This document shows, piece by piece, positions 25,401 through 35,484 of a DNA stretch of 62,000 nt (its first letter is position 1; every line of letters begins with the position of its first letter). The notes beneath the pieces are model-generated. The model was given only the letters and a program-made list of their open reading frames with translations, was not told the origin of the DNA and made no database searches. This DNA is from Phoronis australis (lineage: Eukaryota; Phoronida; Phoronidae): assembly GCA_002633005.1 (NCBI GenBank), contig NMRA01000285.1, positions 348,427 through 410,426 on the forward strand, written 5' to 3'. Made by a program: the position numbers and the translations under genes.

Positions 25401-28013
25401 TCCAAAATAATGATCCCCCCCACCCGTTGCAGCATTCCAAATCCACCAGAGTATTATAAATCAGGAGGGGAGTCAGGTATTCCACACTTATTATAATTCC
25501 TCAAGTATCAAATTCAAAGTTTATTCAATCCATATAACCTGGCAAAAATATATTCTCACTGCAGACCCATTTTCCCCAAGAAAAATCTAACGACTATTAA
25601 ATCAATAAGAAGAATGCAGTATCCCCATTGTCCAACTTTTCCTTAAGCATGGAATCTAGAGGGTACTGCATCAATGTGTTATGAGAGAATAATGAAGTAT
25701 ATTTTGTTGCTGAAGTCGACCCAAAGCACATGTACAAGAGCCATGTAGAATATTACACCTAAATGAAGTGCATGCCAAAAGTATCCAATCAAAATGACTG
25801 GGAATTCTGTCACTACCGAATAACTCATGTTTGATGTTAACCCAATTAACTGTCACGAGGTTGGAAAATGTTTTTTTTTGTCTGATTATTTATATCAAGC
25901 ACTTTATGTGCTGTGTGAACAGACAGCCCATTACTGCCTTTAAATACAAGTAGACCGAGTTACTTTTATAACCACTCACAAAAGATCTAAAGTGTTCACA
26001 TTACATGGAGCACGGCAAAATCTCACAAATAATGGAAGAGAACTTGAAAATGACTTAGGATGTATTTAGGGCTACTTTTATCTTTTAAGCAAAAAAAAAT
26101 AATTTGTCAGTGATGTACTGGTAGTGCCCAAACTAGACAACTCAGAATCCATTAACAACAAATAGATACCAGTACCTACAGATAATTAGAATTAGGAAAA
26201 CCAGCATTTTTATAAACCAATCCAAAAAGTTGCCAAGATGTCTAAAAAATTGCTGCAGCCCTTAACATCCAAAAGTTAGTGGGAGGCTCTTAATAAAATA
26301 ATATCTCAGCATCAATTAAAATTCACATACAGATGTAAAAATCACCAATAAGTGACTCGTCATTAGTTCACGAAGTCAATAAAAATTAGATAAAACAGTG
26401 ATCTGCAAGTAAACAAATCTGCCATGTTTAATCAAAAGTTTTATGTCATTTGCCAGATAGAGAAGTATGCAAAGTGAATTCGTTACTACCAAGAATTTGT
26501 TATAGAAAGCTCTGGGGTGTGCATTCGAAGAATTGAAATTTTTAAAATTTCTGGTTCTCTTAAAGTAAGCTCACACATACTTTTACAAATGTGACATCTA
26601 CAGATTGAAAATGTATCGTCGCACATGTTAGTTCATAGTTGCTTATAAATTAACTTTAGTACCGAGGTTCATGGTGTTTTTCAACACGTACAAAGAGCGA
26701 GAGAGACAAATTATGCTTATTCCCGACTGCTATGTGTGTGTAGACTTATTCCTGATAATTGGATTCTCCAGCTCATTCATCATTTCAACATCCATTCAGG
26801 CCAAGTCCTGAAGGAACAACCAGCAGTGAAATGATTAATAAGTTGACATGGAAAGACAAACACTGAAATATCATTTGCATTGATGGTACGGGTATTATGT
26901 TAATGCTGATAAGTCAGAACAGTGCTGGTGGGTAATTTCAACTCATCAACATGTTTCTCAAACACTTGGGCTTTTGTCCAGCACCCACCAATAATGTTTA
27001 ATATAGCAAAGCTTACAAAGCATGGGGCACTAGTACACTGGTGACAGTGGGCCACGGTCCAATTATCTATTTGGAATATTTCCAAACATAGATCCATGGA
27101 AATACATTTGATGGGAACCTATTTGCGGTTATTCCTGGCATACGTCACGTGTATAACTCACCAATGTCGTAACCAAATAGGATTCCTCCCAGTGCTGCCA
27201 TGGCAGCCGCCATGGCAACCGTGCAAGAGAGTCCATTTTGCTTCCTCAGACCACTGTTAGGCTGTGAGCTGACATCGGTGTTGAGGCCTCTGATCTGAGA
27301 GCCATGATGGTCAACATTCAGCAGTTCAACTACAGGAAAAGAAGAAATTATATTATAATCACATTGACATTACAAACTTTCATATTGTAATGCAAGATAT
27401 AATTTTAAATAAGACAATAGCAAATATGATAAATCATCAAAAGTCAATAGCAGTAGAACACTCGACAAAAACAATGTGCAACTACAAAAAACTGAAAAAT
27501 ACATCCTTTTGTAACTCTGTGACACCCTCTGAAAAGTAACTGCTGTTTGAGACACAGAGAAAAAGACACTCTTTCATAAAGTTGACAAGACACAACTTTA
27601 TATAATCAAAAACCTATTTATTTCTTCATCAATCCAAACACATAACGGAAAATAAAAGCTAGCATGTGTATATCAGAACTGTAAGATTAGGGGGAAGTTT
27701 TTACATTTTGACTGACAAATGGGCATGGACTGTTAACTTTTACATCAGCTGTGCCATTCAGACAAATACCAAATTTGGACTCAGCATAGCTATCAAGTAC
27801 TAGTAAAAAATAAGAATTTACACAACACTGACTTCTAAGTGCTTTACACTATTACCCCCAATAACTTAACTTAGCTTAAGTACAGGCTTTAGAAATGGGA
27901 TTTGTTAAATCAGTCTTTTAAATCAAAGCAAACCAGTAGGTGCCCACTATTCTGAAACCAGCCATAGTCTAACCTTTGAAATAGTTAAATCTATTACCTG
28001 TATCTGCTTCCAT
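7407..28013 (-). CDS. SLC2A12: Facilitative sugar transporter, GLUT10/GLUT12 class (MFS), 13 coding exons, complete
   Basis: Membrane sugar carrier of the major facilitator superfamily, with twelve predicted membrane segments. Minus-strand coding exons in order: 27998-28013, 27162-27329, 23732-23848, 21530-21636, 21123-21206, 19492-19595, 18777-18885, 18418-18504, 17723-17809, 15189-15299, 13885-14224, 8936-9058, 7407-7543. All junctions are GT-AG and the phases agree, giving 1590 nt and 529 aa (human GLUT12 617, GLUT10 541). Signatures are [13 protein letters not shown] (59-71), DHIGRR (105-110), PTSPRFL (221-227), QQFTGQPN (292-299), DKVGRR (342-347), LSEIFP just after residue 447 and [10 protein letters not shown] (512-521). 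The large loop before TM10 (about 370-416) carries four N-glycosylation sequons (N387, N393, N400, N411), a trait of the GLUT10/12 class. The start ATG at 28011-28013 has A at -3 and G at +4. TM10 reads GPVTW where human GLUT12 has GPMPW. It may predate the GLUT10/GLUT12 split, so the symbol marks the class only. Confidence 0.93.
7571..7772. repeat. Tandem repeat of about 60 bp, 3-4 copies, in the last transporter intron
   Basis: Degenerate tandem copies built around AGTACTACACAAATACATAACATGACATGGTCAC-like sequence start about 28 bp from the acceptor of the final coding exon. This lies in the intron between coding exons 12 and 13. The copies are diverged and differ in length. Confidence 0.65.
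7890..8575 (+). repeat. Composite interspersed repeat, copy 2
   Basis: Same family and orientation as 3240-4900, with the blocks ACTAGGGGGCACACC, GAGATACAGC and ACTAGATGGCGCAAAATG. It ends in a GC-rich segment (GACGCTGGACGCC-like) followed by an AT palindrome near 8540-8572. It sits in the last transporter intron. Confidence 0.7.
9463..10664. mobile_element. Foldback/TIR element with about 98-bp terminal inverted repeats
   Basis: The left arm from 9463 and the right arm ending at 10664 are near-perfect inverted repeats of about 98 bp with one mismatch seen (GGCCCCC versus GGCCTCC). Both begin AACAGCTTATTATTTAAAA and end in palindromic CCTATATTAATATAGG. The interior holds reverse-oriented copies of the GCCACTAGGGGG composite repeat. 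There is no transposase ORF, so it is a non-autonomous MITE or foldback. It lies in the intron between transporter coding exons 11 and 12. I could not define a clear target-site duplication. Confidence 0.8.
10800..13130. mobile_element. Candidate 2.3-kb element with diverged inverted ends
   Basis: The left end (10800-10900) contains GACATC, CTAGACCGGGCGC and GCCATATTGGAGA in that order. The reverse complement of 13020-13130 contains GACATC, ATAGACCGGGCGC and GCCATATTGGAGA in the same order and similar spacing. This is what diverged terminal inverted repeats of roughly 100 bp look like. The interior has one 115-codon open frame (11767-12114) without a family match. The boundaries are estimates. 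Confidence 0.5.
15645..16395 (+). repeat. Composite interspersed repeat, copy 4, with terminal hairpin duplication
   Basis: Same family as 3240-4900. It is the best-preserved copy and contains ACTAGGAGGCGCCACAG, ACTAGGTGGCGCAAAC and ACTAGGGGGCACACC blocks. It ends with GACGCCGGACGCCAGACGCC and two tandem copies of the palindrome CCACATATAAATATGTGG (16343-16360 and 16369-16386). It lies between transporter coding exons 10 and 11. Confidence 0.75.
16928..17158. repeat. Inverted repeat pair with tRNA-like box (SINE or foldback)
   Basis: 16928-17010 and the reverse complement of 17090-17158 share TGTTGGTC, GTCTGAAAAGATC and CCAACCG-GG-TTT blocks, so they form an imperfect inverted repeat. On the minus strand, TAGCTCAGCACAG near 17040 and GGGTTCAAACC near 16995 resemble tRNA A and B boxes. 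This fits a tRNA-derived SINE or a MITE containing one, in an intron of the transporter gene. Confidence 0.5.
20488..20877. repeat. Minisatellite, 13 copies of a 30-bp unit
   Basis: Thirteen head-to-tail copies at exactly 30-bp spacing, unit beginning ATGACTGGTAACAACTATGA. Copies 7-11 are identical, while copies 1-6, 12 and 13 carry one or two differences each, the pattern of recent expansion from the middle. The unit is a multiple of three with no stop, so it is open in frame on both strands as decapeptide repeats ([10 protein letters not shown] on plus, [10 protein letters not shown] on minus). It lies inside the intron between transporter coding exons 5 and 6, so I read it as non-coding. 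Confidence 0.9.
22384..23305. mobile_element. 922-bp TTAA-flanked DNA transposon, non-autonomous (Kolobok/piggyBac-like target)
   Basis: Terminal inverted repeats AGGGCAATGCCACCC (left) and AGGAGAATGCCACCC (reverse complement of the right end) are each flanked by TTAA (22380-22383 and 23306-23309), consistent with a TTAA target-site duplication. No long ORF is present. A related copy lies in opposite orientation at about 46330-47117, with its outer 50 bp found again at 49430-49480. TTAA targets are known for Kolobok and piggyBac; the AGGG start is nearer the RRGG start I recall for Kolobok. It sits in the intron between transporter coding exons 3 and 4. Confidence 0.85.
23849..27161 (-). other. 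Transporter intron 2, no internal gene seen
   Basis: A 3.3-kb intron between coding exons 2 and 3, with GTGAGT donor and TTTCTAG acceptor on the minus strand. I see no protein similarity, RNA gene or strong repeat in it. Confidence 0.6.
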
Positions 28014-28071
28014 ATTGGCACAGCCAGCCACATCATTACAAAACCACTACTTGTATCTGTGCACCTTTTCC
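27998..28071 (-). other. SLC2A12: First coding exon of the transporter with spliced 5' UTR and overlapping uORF
   Basis: The exon encodes only five codons plus one base before a CAG|GTAATA donor. Upstream, CTTGTTACAG|G at about 28072 looks like a 3' splice acceptor, so at least one non-coding exon lies farther upstream. Two adjacent ATGs precede the main ATG out of frame. Reading on from the second across the exon 1/2 junction meets a TGA early in exon 2, giving a short overlapping upstream ORF that could dampen translation. Confidence 0.5.
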
Positions 28072-28488
28072 TGTAACAAGAGGGCATCAGTCTTACCCCT
28101 TCGTCAACTACATTGTGAGTGTTCTCACTAACAGTGCTAATTTCCTGTTAGTATTAAACATTAAACCCATGTTTTCTGCGAAAAACAAGTTTTAATTCTA
28201 AAGCTATTTCTACATTATAAAAATTGGTATCAAATTTTTCTATAGTCAAATTGCCTTGGGAGTGATTTCAGGTCTTCATATTTCCTGGCACGAGCAATGT
28301 AAAAATGGCCAATGGCTGATTTGGGCAACTGAACGAAGGGCTGTTTGAAAAAAAGTTTGATTTACAGGAGTATTTGTTCGATCTGGGAAGAGTTAGACAC
28401 CAAAGGCTTTCTAAGGTGTCCCTCTACACACAAACGGTACTGTTGTGAAGCATGGGGTCAACCAAGGTTGACCTTTAGCATACCAGAC

Positions 28489-28736
28489 CAGGTGCGGATC
28501 CAGGATTTTGAGTTAGGGAGGGCCAGGACACAGGAATAACCAAAATTTCGCGCCCAGTCTAAACTGTAGGGATGCAGGGGTCTCGAACCTTTGGGTTTGC
28601 AGACCGTTTCACTAAAAAAAAACGGTAAACANGGATGCGTGTATATGCTAATCAGCAGTTCGCACCTGCCAAATGGTATCTAGTAGTATTTTAGGGGGGG
28701 GCCATGGCCCCTTTGGCCCCCCAAAATCCGCCAATG
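28489..28736. mobile_element. hAT-like MITE (CAGnnGCGGAT ends)
   Basis: The left end is CAGGTGCGGATCC and the right end reads, on the minus strand, CATTGGCGGATTTTGG, giving short imperfect terminal inverted repeats. Both ends are followed by purine/G-rich subterminal sequence. Related elements lie at 32882-33042 and 53266-53417. No ORF. An ambiguous base (n) is at 28632. Confidence 0.55.
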
Positions 28737-29792
28737 CAGACAGTCTCCTACATTTGAGCGCCAGGTGACCCTATGGTCCATGGGTTGAGCTGTGAGTCTT
28801 GTGAGTTTGTAGTGAGCGAGAGAGGACGCAAATTAGACCCCCAAGCTGGCCAAAAAATGGACGATTGCATAAATCCGTTATAAATGTTGAAAACAAATCT
28901 TTTTCCACAAGGTAATCATCTCAATGAACTGACAACATGTCACTGTTTCATTTTTTTCATTTTGTTTTTAAACTTAAGTCAAACCCCATGCCTGTGTCAA
29001 ATCAAGAAGGCAGTGATACTAAAAACTGCAATGAGGTTGCACCTGCTTTAGGTGTCTGCACCGAGCCATCAAAACAACTTAAGTACTGCCTTCAAACTAG
29101 CTGTGTTCTAGCAGAATATATGTCAAAACACACAAGCTGCAATTTGGCAACAAGGTGAAAAACGGTCATTACTTGGTTTTACCAGTGCGGTGTGGCGTAT
29201 GCGGAAACATTGTGTCCAATACTTAGGTTCTCCGAAGGTTTGCTAATCGCATTTTTTAAGACAACTCAGAACATAAATATGGCTTTCGGTGACAAGATAT
29301 AGTACAGAACAAATCCATAACGGTAAGCCTTTAATTCAGTAAGGAATTTACAATCCATATTTTTGCAATTAAATATATGCAAAATATACCGAAACATTCC
29401 AATAATTAGGTCGCTGGGCTATATTCAGTCATTAAGGATGCACAGGCAGAGGATTAATACTCAGCCAGTAACAACAATGGACTCACCAGAGTGCGGGGAT
29501 TAGAGTATTGTGATTGTGACTCTAAACACTGAATGGGCCTTGGTCTTGCAGTGGACCAGAGGTGATCAATAGTGATTATATGTTGTGTGGTAGAATAATC
29601 TGGGATGAGTTCCCTTCAATTGTATCCTAGTGTAATAAATTGAAACAGTCTCCCTGAGCTAGCCTTAGTATTAGAGGATTTCCCAATGTTAGGAAAATGA
29701 ATGATCAACCCCGAGATATAAGTATATTTGTTCTGACTGGCAGATGGAGAGGGTGCCGGCCTAGTGGTGGTGGATTTAAAGCACAAGGATGG

Positions 29793-30030
29793 TGTTGCTG
29801 AGGCCAAATTCTAAGACACAGGGTAGTATTGCTGAGGCCAAATTCTAAGACACGGGGTACTGTAGTATTGCTGAGGCCAAATTCTAAGACACAGGGTAGT
29901 ATTGCTGAGGGCAAATTCTAAGACACAGGGTATTGTTGCTGAGGCCAAATTCTAAGACACAGGGTAGTATTGCTGAGGCCAAATTCTAAGGCACAGGGTA
30001 GAGTTGCTAAGACCAAATTCTAAGACACTA
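29793..30030. repeat. Minisatellite, about 7 copies of a 33-40-bp unit
   Basis: Tandem copies of a unit containing TTGCTGAGGCCAAATTCTAA, then GACACAGGGTAGTA. Spacing varies from about 32 to 40 bp. It lies in intergenic DNA between the transporter and the sacsin-like gene. Confidence 0.8.
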
Positions 30031-30164
30031 GGGAGTTGTTGAGACCTACAACCAGGAGGCGCTCCTGTTCTGCGAAGGGGGGAGGGGTGGTGTTGTGACA
30101 CCAGACTTCCGCTTGTGACGTACAGCCAGATAAAGCCTCTCTAAGTCGCTTGCCAAGTGGCAAC

Positions 30165-30236
30165 TGCCTCTTGGCTGAACGGTTTAGAGGCTGGGCTCTC
30201 ACACGTGCAACCTGGGTTCAAGTCCCTGAGTCAACG
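30165..30236 (+). repeat. tRNA-derived SINE head (Val-like)
   Basis: TTGGCTGAACGG resembles a tRNA A box and CTGGGTTCAAGTCCC a B box, with CTCACACG between them as in a valine CAC anticodon arm. The acceptor stem does not pair and the T stem has a mismatch, so I call it a tRNA-derived SINE rather than a working tRNA gene. Confidence 0.5.
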
Positions 30237-30892
30237 AAATTTTCTACAGTGCTTAAAGACCCATGCACATGCCAAATTAAGGAAGCCGCCATTACGTGAT
30301 CATGTGACCTCGCAACATTAAGGCGCTGAAACCACTTTAGTTCAGCACCATTAAGTTGAAGCATACGCCATGGCAGAGTGGCACTCTACTTAATAACAAA
30401 CGTCACTGGCTATAAGTAAGTATTTTGTGATATTGCAGCTCTCTGTTTACAAAACTAAAACAAATTGAGATTTTGTCTGCTTCAGGCTTGTGATTCGGAG
30501 ATGAGCAGAGTCCCTGACAGCAGGCAATGTAATGCAAACACCTTACCTGCATGATTGATTTTTCACCAAATGAATACACTTGAATATGAGTACCTTCACC
30601 AATTATTTAAATTCCCGTCATACTCCTGACTCCCAAATCATGCACAAATTTCACAATAGTGAGAAAAACAAACTGTATATTACGACTCTTCCGCAAGTCT
30701 TGAATAACCACAATAGATGACGATAACGTGTACTGTATAATTATTTTTTTTCCTGCGCATTGTCTAAATATCCAAACTTAACACTACCAACTGACATCAT
30801 TATGATTACACTTTTTCAATTTTTTCTAAACATAAAGTTCATATATAACAGTTCCAAAACTGTCATTTTTCTTTAAATAATACATAGGCGCG

Positions 30893-30960
30893 GGATAGTA
30901 TCGAACCCGGTCACCACTCCGGTACGATATCAACTTGCTGACTTAAAACACCATATTCAT
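30893..30960 (-). repeat. tRNA-like fragment
   Basis: On the minus strand CCGGGTTCGATACTATCCCG is a good match to a tRNA T arm with a plausible 3' acceptor sequence after it. The 5' half does not fold convincingly, so it is probably a SINE head or tRNA pseudogene. Confidence 0.4.
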
Positions 30961-31200
30961 AATTCTTCTTATTCTTATTCTTCTTCCGACAAACTTTGAG
31001 GCTTAATAACTCCAAATTGGGTGGAGGTACGGTCTTTAAATTCAGCATATGATTTTTGACAATATATAAATTTTGATTGGTTATATAATCATATTCCATA
31101 TTGCACCGGAAGAGGTCGTTTGGTGCAAAGGTCATATAATTTTCAAAATGCTACTCCTCCTTCAGTTTTAAAGCTATCTTTTTCAAATTCGGTGCACAGG

Positions 31201-32449
31201 TATAAGTCAACATNACTGCGACAGCATTATGAGGAACAAAAACGAGGCCAGAAGCCATCAGCGGATAGAAGAGCCACAAACGTCAATGTTACCGAACCTG
31301 AAACCAAACCTGAAAATTTTGAAAAGATCAAAAAATACATTACTCATGTTTTAGGAAATGCTTATGAAATGGACGAAAAGGAAAAGAAGAAGATACTCAA
31401 AAGGATTATGTTGAAATGGCACCCTGACAAGAATTATGATCAGATAGAGCTGGCAACGAAGGTGATGCAGCACATACAAAGCGAAATCGGCAGACTAGAT
31501 CAAGGCGGATTCCGTGCTGACGGTGAAACAGATCCCGCTGCTTGGTGGGCGGAGTTCGCCAGGAGGCGCGCCGAAATGCACAACAATTTCCGGTCACGTT
31601 ACCAGCAGAACTTCTACGACACGTTTGCGGATTCACACGAGCGTTACAGCTATCAAGACTTCAATGTACCTCCTAGTTTCTGTAAGCGGAACCCACAGCC
31701 TGGAGAAGCGAGACGGTGGTATCGTCAGGCTAGGTACGACCTGCAAGCGGCAGATAATGACCTCATCTCTACATCACCAGCAACGGAGTGGAGCTGTTTG
31801 AAATGTTATCAGGTATGTTTTTTTGAAACTTTTGATATAGGGTTGAAACAAGATGACCCTTATGGCATTAGGCGTGACCCTAAGTTTGGGCATTGCCACT
31901 GAGCTTCGAACGTGAAAGTGGTTCCAGAAAACTGTAATATTTTAAAGTTGGGCTCGAAATGGAACTTATGGAAACTGAAGTGTTTTGCACGTTGTGGCTC
32001 GAAAAAACGTTTACACAGGTGTATAAGGAATGAGCATGTATGCACTGGTTTGTGTACCGTCAGCCCCGAATTCTAACATATGCAGTTTTGCTTTGACTGA
32101 TTTTTATTAGCTTATACAAGTTTAATCTCTTTATGCTTTCTTTTAGGCGGCAGAAAAGGCTCTGAGGGCCGGAATGTTGACTATAGACTCTCAGAAATTT
32201 TCTGTGGTAAACCTCAGGTTGATGGCGTTTGACTTTGATGATGTCCGACTGCGCAATGACTGCTCCAGCCTCCAAGAAATTATCGGGGATTCATCCAAAC
32301 TGTGTTACCCAGATAACGCCACGTTCCCTGACCTACCTCGGGACACAATAAGCGAGGAGACCGCCAGAGACGTTTTAGTAATGGCAAACAGAGTAGTTGA
32401 AACCATTGCTGGTATCATGGCAGACAATGGCGTAAAGGTTGAAACTTGA
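31201..32449 (+). CDS. Sacsin-like J-domain plus HEPN protein, C-terminal two exons (partial)
   Basis: Exon A ends at 31812 (CAG|GTATGT) and exon B is 32147-32449, phase 0 at the junction, stop TGA at 32447-32449. The module order matches the C-terminus of sacsin. A J domain has the HPD co-chaperone motif in MLKWHPDKN at about 31408-31434, and IQSEIGRLDQGG follows. A charged linker leads to VPPSFCKRNPQPGEARRWYR and RQARYDLQAADNDL, the start of the HEPN domain, then WSCLKCYQ|AAEKALRAG across the splice. The 5' end is unresolved: there is no ATG before the J domain in this frame. GGTGCACAG|G at 31200 could be an acceptor. One base (n, 31214) is unknown and could be a stop or sense codon. No sacsin N-terminal repeats are visible upstream, so this may be a short sacsin-like paralogue, the end of a gene with distant exons, or a pseudogene fragment. 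Confidence 0.75.
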
Positions 32450-32482
32450 AACTGGTAGTTGGTTGCATTTATTTTTAAGGGC

Positions 32483-32685
32483 GACCAGATGCGTAGTGAC
32501 TGCTCCAGCTTCTAAAATTATCGGGGATTCATCAGAACAGTGTTTCCCTGATTACGCCACAACCTACCTCAGGGCACAACAAATGAGGAGATTGCAAAAG
32601 ACGTTTTAGAAATGGCAAACAGAATTGTTGTTGAAACTATAGCCAGTGTCATGGTAGATAATGGCGTAAAGGTTGAAACTAGCAT
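32483..32685 (+). pseudogene. Decayed tandem copy of the sacsin-like HEPN exon end
   Basis: This segment repeats the last about 200 bp of the preceding exon (32247-32447), for example ATTATCGGGGATTCATC and GATAATGGCGTAAAGGTTGA. It has small deletions and reading-frame breaks. It begins about 35 bp after the functional stop and is best explained as a local tandem duplication that decayed. Confidence 0.85.
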
Positions 32686-32881
32686 TATTGGCATCTCGTC
32701 TAGCACCACCAAATGGTAGCGCCCTTTCACAAAGTCAAGCGTGGTTATAACGTGGATCTAAGCACGCTCAACGAGATTTTGCATGAAGTAACATACATTT
32801 TTCCAATTGTTATCAATTGCTATGCTTCATTATGAACATTTTTTATATATTAAGTACTAATAGCAACTCTTAGACTCTGCT

Positions 32882-33042
32882 CAGAGGCGGATCTACGAGG
32901 GAGGGTCAGGGGAAAGAAAAACCAAAAAAATACACGGGAGGGGGGAAACCTCCCCAACCCCCCCCCCGCTCGGCGCTACGGGCCTCGGATTCGCGCGAAT
33001 CCTAACCCCCCACCCCTTACTGAAAACGTAGATCTGCCACTG
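32882..33042. mobile_element. hAT-like MITE (CAGnGGCGGATCTACG ends)
   Basis: The left end is CAGAGGCGGATCTACG and the right end on the minus strand is CAGTGGCAGATCTACG, giving 16-bp terminal inverted repeats with two mismatches. The interior is C-rich. No ORF. No exact 8-bp target duplication; only CTGCT is shared on both flanks. Confidence 0.7.
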
Positions 33043-33789
33043 CTGCTTAATTTGCCTGTGCCACAGCTCGGGCTCAGCGCGGTTGAAAACCGGTGAAAGA
33101 TAAGCAGTAATGCTCATCGCGCATTCACGTTGCATCAACTTGTGAATTTTATCCAACAAAGTACACCGCAGTTTCATTTTGTGTGGATGTCGCAACAATA
33201 CGCTGTGTATTGGGTTTATTCATAATTTTGCAAATCTCAATAATAAACTCTGATGCTGTTATCTATCACATTTTTGAAATCCAAACAATTGAAGTTGTAC
33301 ACATACATAATGTTTTGTTATGTCGATTTAATTTCGCTTGCTCTGATGATTTGTCAGTGTCAGGATTGTTGTGGTTTTATTGTTTGAACACACGCTAGAG
33401 GATGCATTTTTCGTCCGATCAACACGAAATATTAGGCCTACAGACCGCATGTAACGTCGTCAGTCTTCAATGGCTCGAGGTTTGGTTATTACAAAGGTGA
33501 GAAAGCTGGCCTTACTATCCACTCAACTAGATAAAATAATTCACTTGAGAAAAATGCAGTCTATGAGAATACACATAGCGTCTAGTAACTGGTATAATTC
33601 AATATTAAAATGAAAATCTTCATCTATCCAGGAGTTTTATAATAATAAAAATTAAATATGTTTAGTTGGACTGCGGTACTTACTAAAAATCTTTAAGCCC
33701 TCGGAAACGTCCTGCTCCCTTCTTGAGGAATGGTGGAAAGATTAGAATGGCACTGAGGACAGTTGAAGCTTCCAGCGATATGCGATCGA

Positions 33790-34205
33790 CAGTAACTTTC
33801 CAAGCAGTAAACAGATCAAACGTGCCACTTCGGTACTGAGTGACGGATTCAATGCCTCAATGAAAATGGCCTCCTTGACGCCTCTTTCGAAACGAGTGGT
33901 TGTCCCTACTCGAAGTCAAAACACGGTCATTATCGAACTACGGTGACCATTCGCTTGTAATTGCTATGCCGCCGCAGACGAAACACCTTTACTCGCGTTC
34001 CTCCGGTGTTGGTAAAGCAATTTCCTTGGGGGTTGTTGAGTTTCACTGGTATACTCCTCGGCACATCTGTTACCTTCACAGCGGATGTAACAAACCACCC
34101 TGCTGATGTTTTCTTCAGAAAATTTGTCCTTGGAATACAGTAACGAATTTCGGGGAATGTTACCCGCACGGTGAACAACTCGACAAGGCAGTATGCCCAA
34201 ATGTT
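33790..34205 (-). pseudogene. Penelope-like retroelement remnant (GIY-YIG endonuclease end)
   Basis: Minus-strand pieces in different frames follow the order of the C-terminal GIY-YIG region of Penelope-like elements. ENISRVVCYIRCEGNRCAEE comes first (YIGET replaced by YTSET), then QHRRNAS, then ALQANGHRS, then RFERGVKEAIFIEALNPSLS, the hallmark terminal block. Frame changes between the blocks and loss of the following conserved tail show it is dead. I see no reverse transcriptase domain next to it. Confidence 0.65.
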
Positions 34206-35480
34206 TTTTTCTCCTACCTTAGATCCGGGTTCAAATTCGCTTTGTTAATGCCAAACATAAATAAGTGCAACCGAGCGACAAAATAAGCCTTTTGTTGTCA
34301 TGTATTGGAAAACACAAACTGAGGAATCGAACAATAAATAAAGAAGTACTGTTGTGCTGTGGACAGTCCCCATGACACTCTTTGAGGCCGCATATGTGTC
34401 GTTTGTTATGAACGTCTCGTCCTTTACAGAATAAAGTCTGATGTACCGTTCGTTCATGACGAGAAATGCCTGTCATAACATTTCTGAATCTATGGTCACA
34501 TGTACGGCTGTCCAAATAAAATTGTCTGCTCATGGGCATCTGAAAGTGTACATGTATGTCGAGGACGGCGCGCGAAGGTTGTCGACTATTGGTTAGGAGG
34601 GGCACTAACTTGTCATGAATATATTTTTATTTTCAGGTCAGTCATACCCAAATACGCAATTTCGCCATTTATAGTAATCTATTTTTCCCGCAGCCGCGAC
34701 GAGCTACTTTGCAGAGTAAAACAAGATGAAGATTGCGAATAATGTCATTTACCCTAAACATGAGATATTGTTTTCCGTATTCCCCCCCGCACTACTTCAA
34801 CAGTGCCCGCTGACACGGAAAGTTCAAAGGGTAGGTCAACGTCGACTCGACGTCGTTAGCCGGTTCGATCCTCAAAGTTTCCCAAATAGTTTAAAATAAT
34901 AAAGTTGCAGCAGTATAAATAACACTCAACACGCAATCAGGTGCCAGACATAACAGGTGGTACAAAACTGTTAATTATATAACACTTCTGTCACAGTTTT
35001 ATCTGCCAAATATTTCATCGTCTGCAACTGAGTCACCGATTCCTCGGTAACTACTGTGTTAAATATTATTTAATTACTTTCAGAAAATGTTTCAAGTTCA
35101 ATGCTTAATTACCATTTTCATCTTTGTTATATCTTCTCAAGTAACAAATAGTTACATCTAATCCTGTTTCTTTTACTAGAGAAAACTTGTAACATAACGC
35201 GCAAGTACATCCAACTAAGGTGTGTGTGATCCACCACGTGAACACTCTAAGTGAAATATTTGAAAGAATGGGTAACCTTATGTACAATTGGTCTTACCCT
35301 CATTCTTTTGGTCTTAATACGCCAATTGTCTTCGCAATACGAAATGTCAATGAAAACAAGCTCTAGTCTATAAAAACACATTTTCTAACAACAGACAGGG
35401 TTTACTTTCATTTTTTTTCATTGCACCTAAAGTGGTACAAGCACCATTACGAAGTTCAAACAAACCACGAGCAACACTGA
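34206..35480. other. Intergenic DNA, no recognisable gene
   Basis: The longest open frame, 34231-34605 on the minus strand (about 124 codons), has no family features and lies next to transposon remnants, so it may be more decayed element. Nothing else supported. Confidence 0.3.
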
Positions 35481-35484
35481 TTAA

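Noticed and set aside
30165-30236. Functional tRNA-Val gene
   Set aside because: The acceptor stem does not pair and the T stem is mismatched, so a SINE head or tRNA relic is more likely.
34231-34605. 124-codon minus-strand ORF
   Set aside because: Overlaps another open frame on the same strand, no family match, next to a dead Penelope element.
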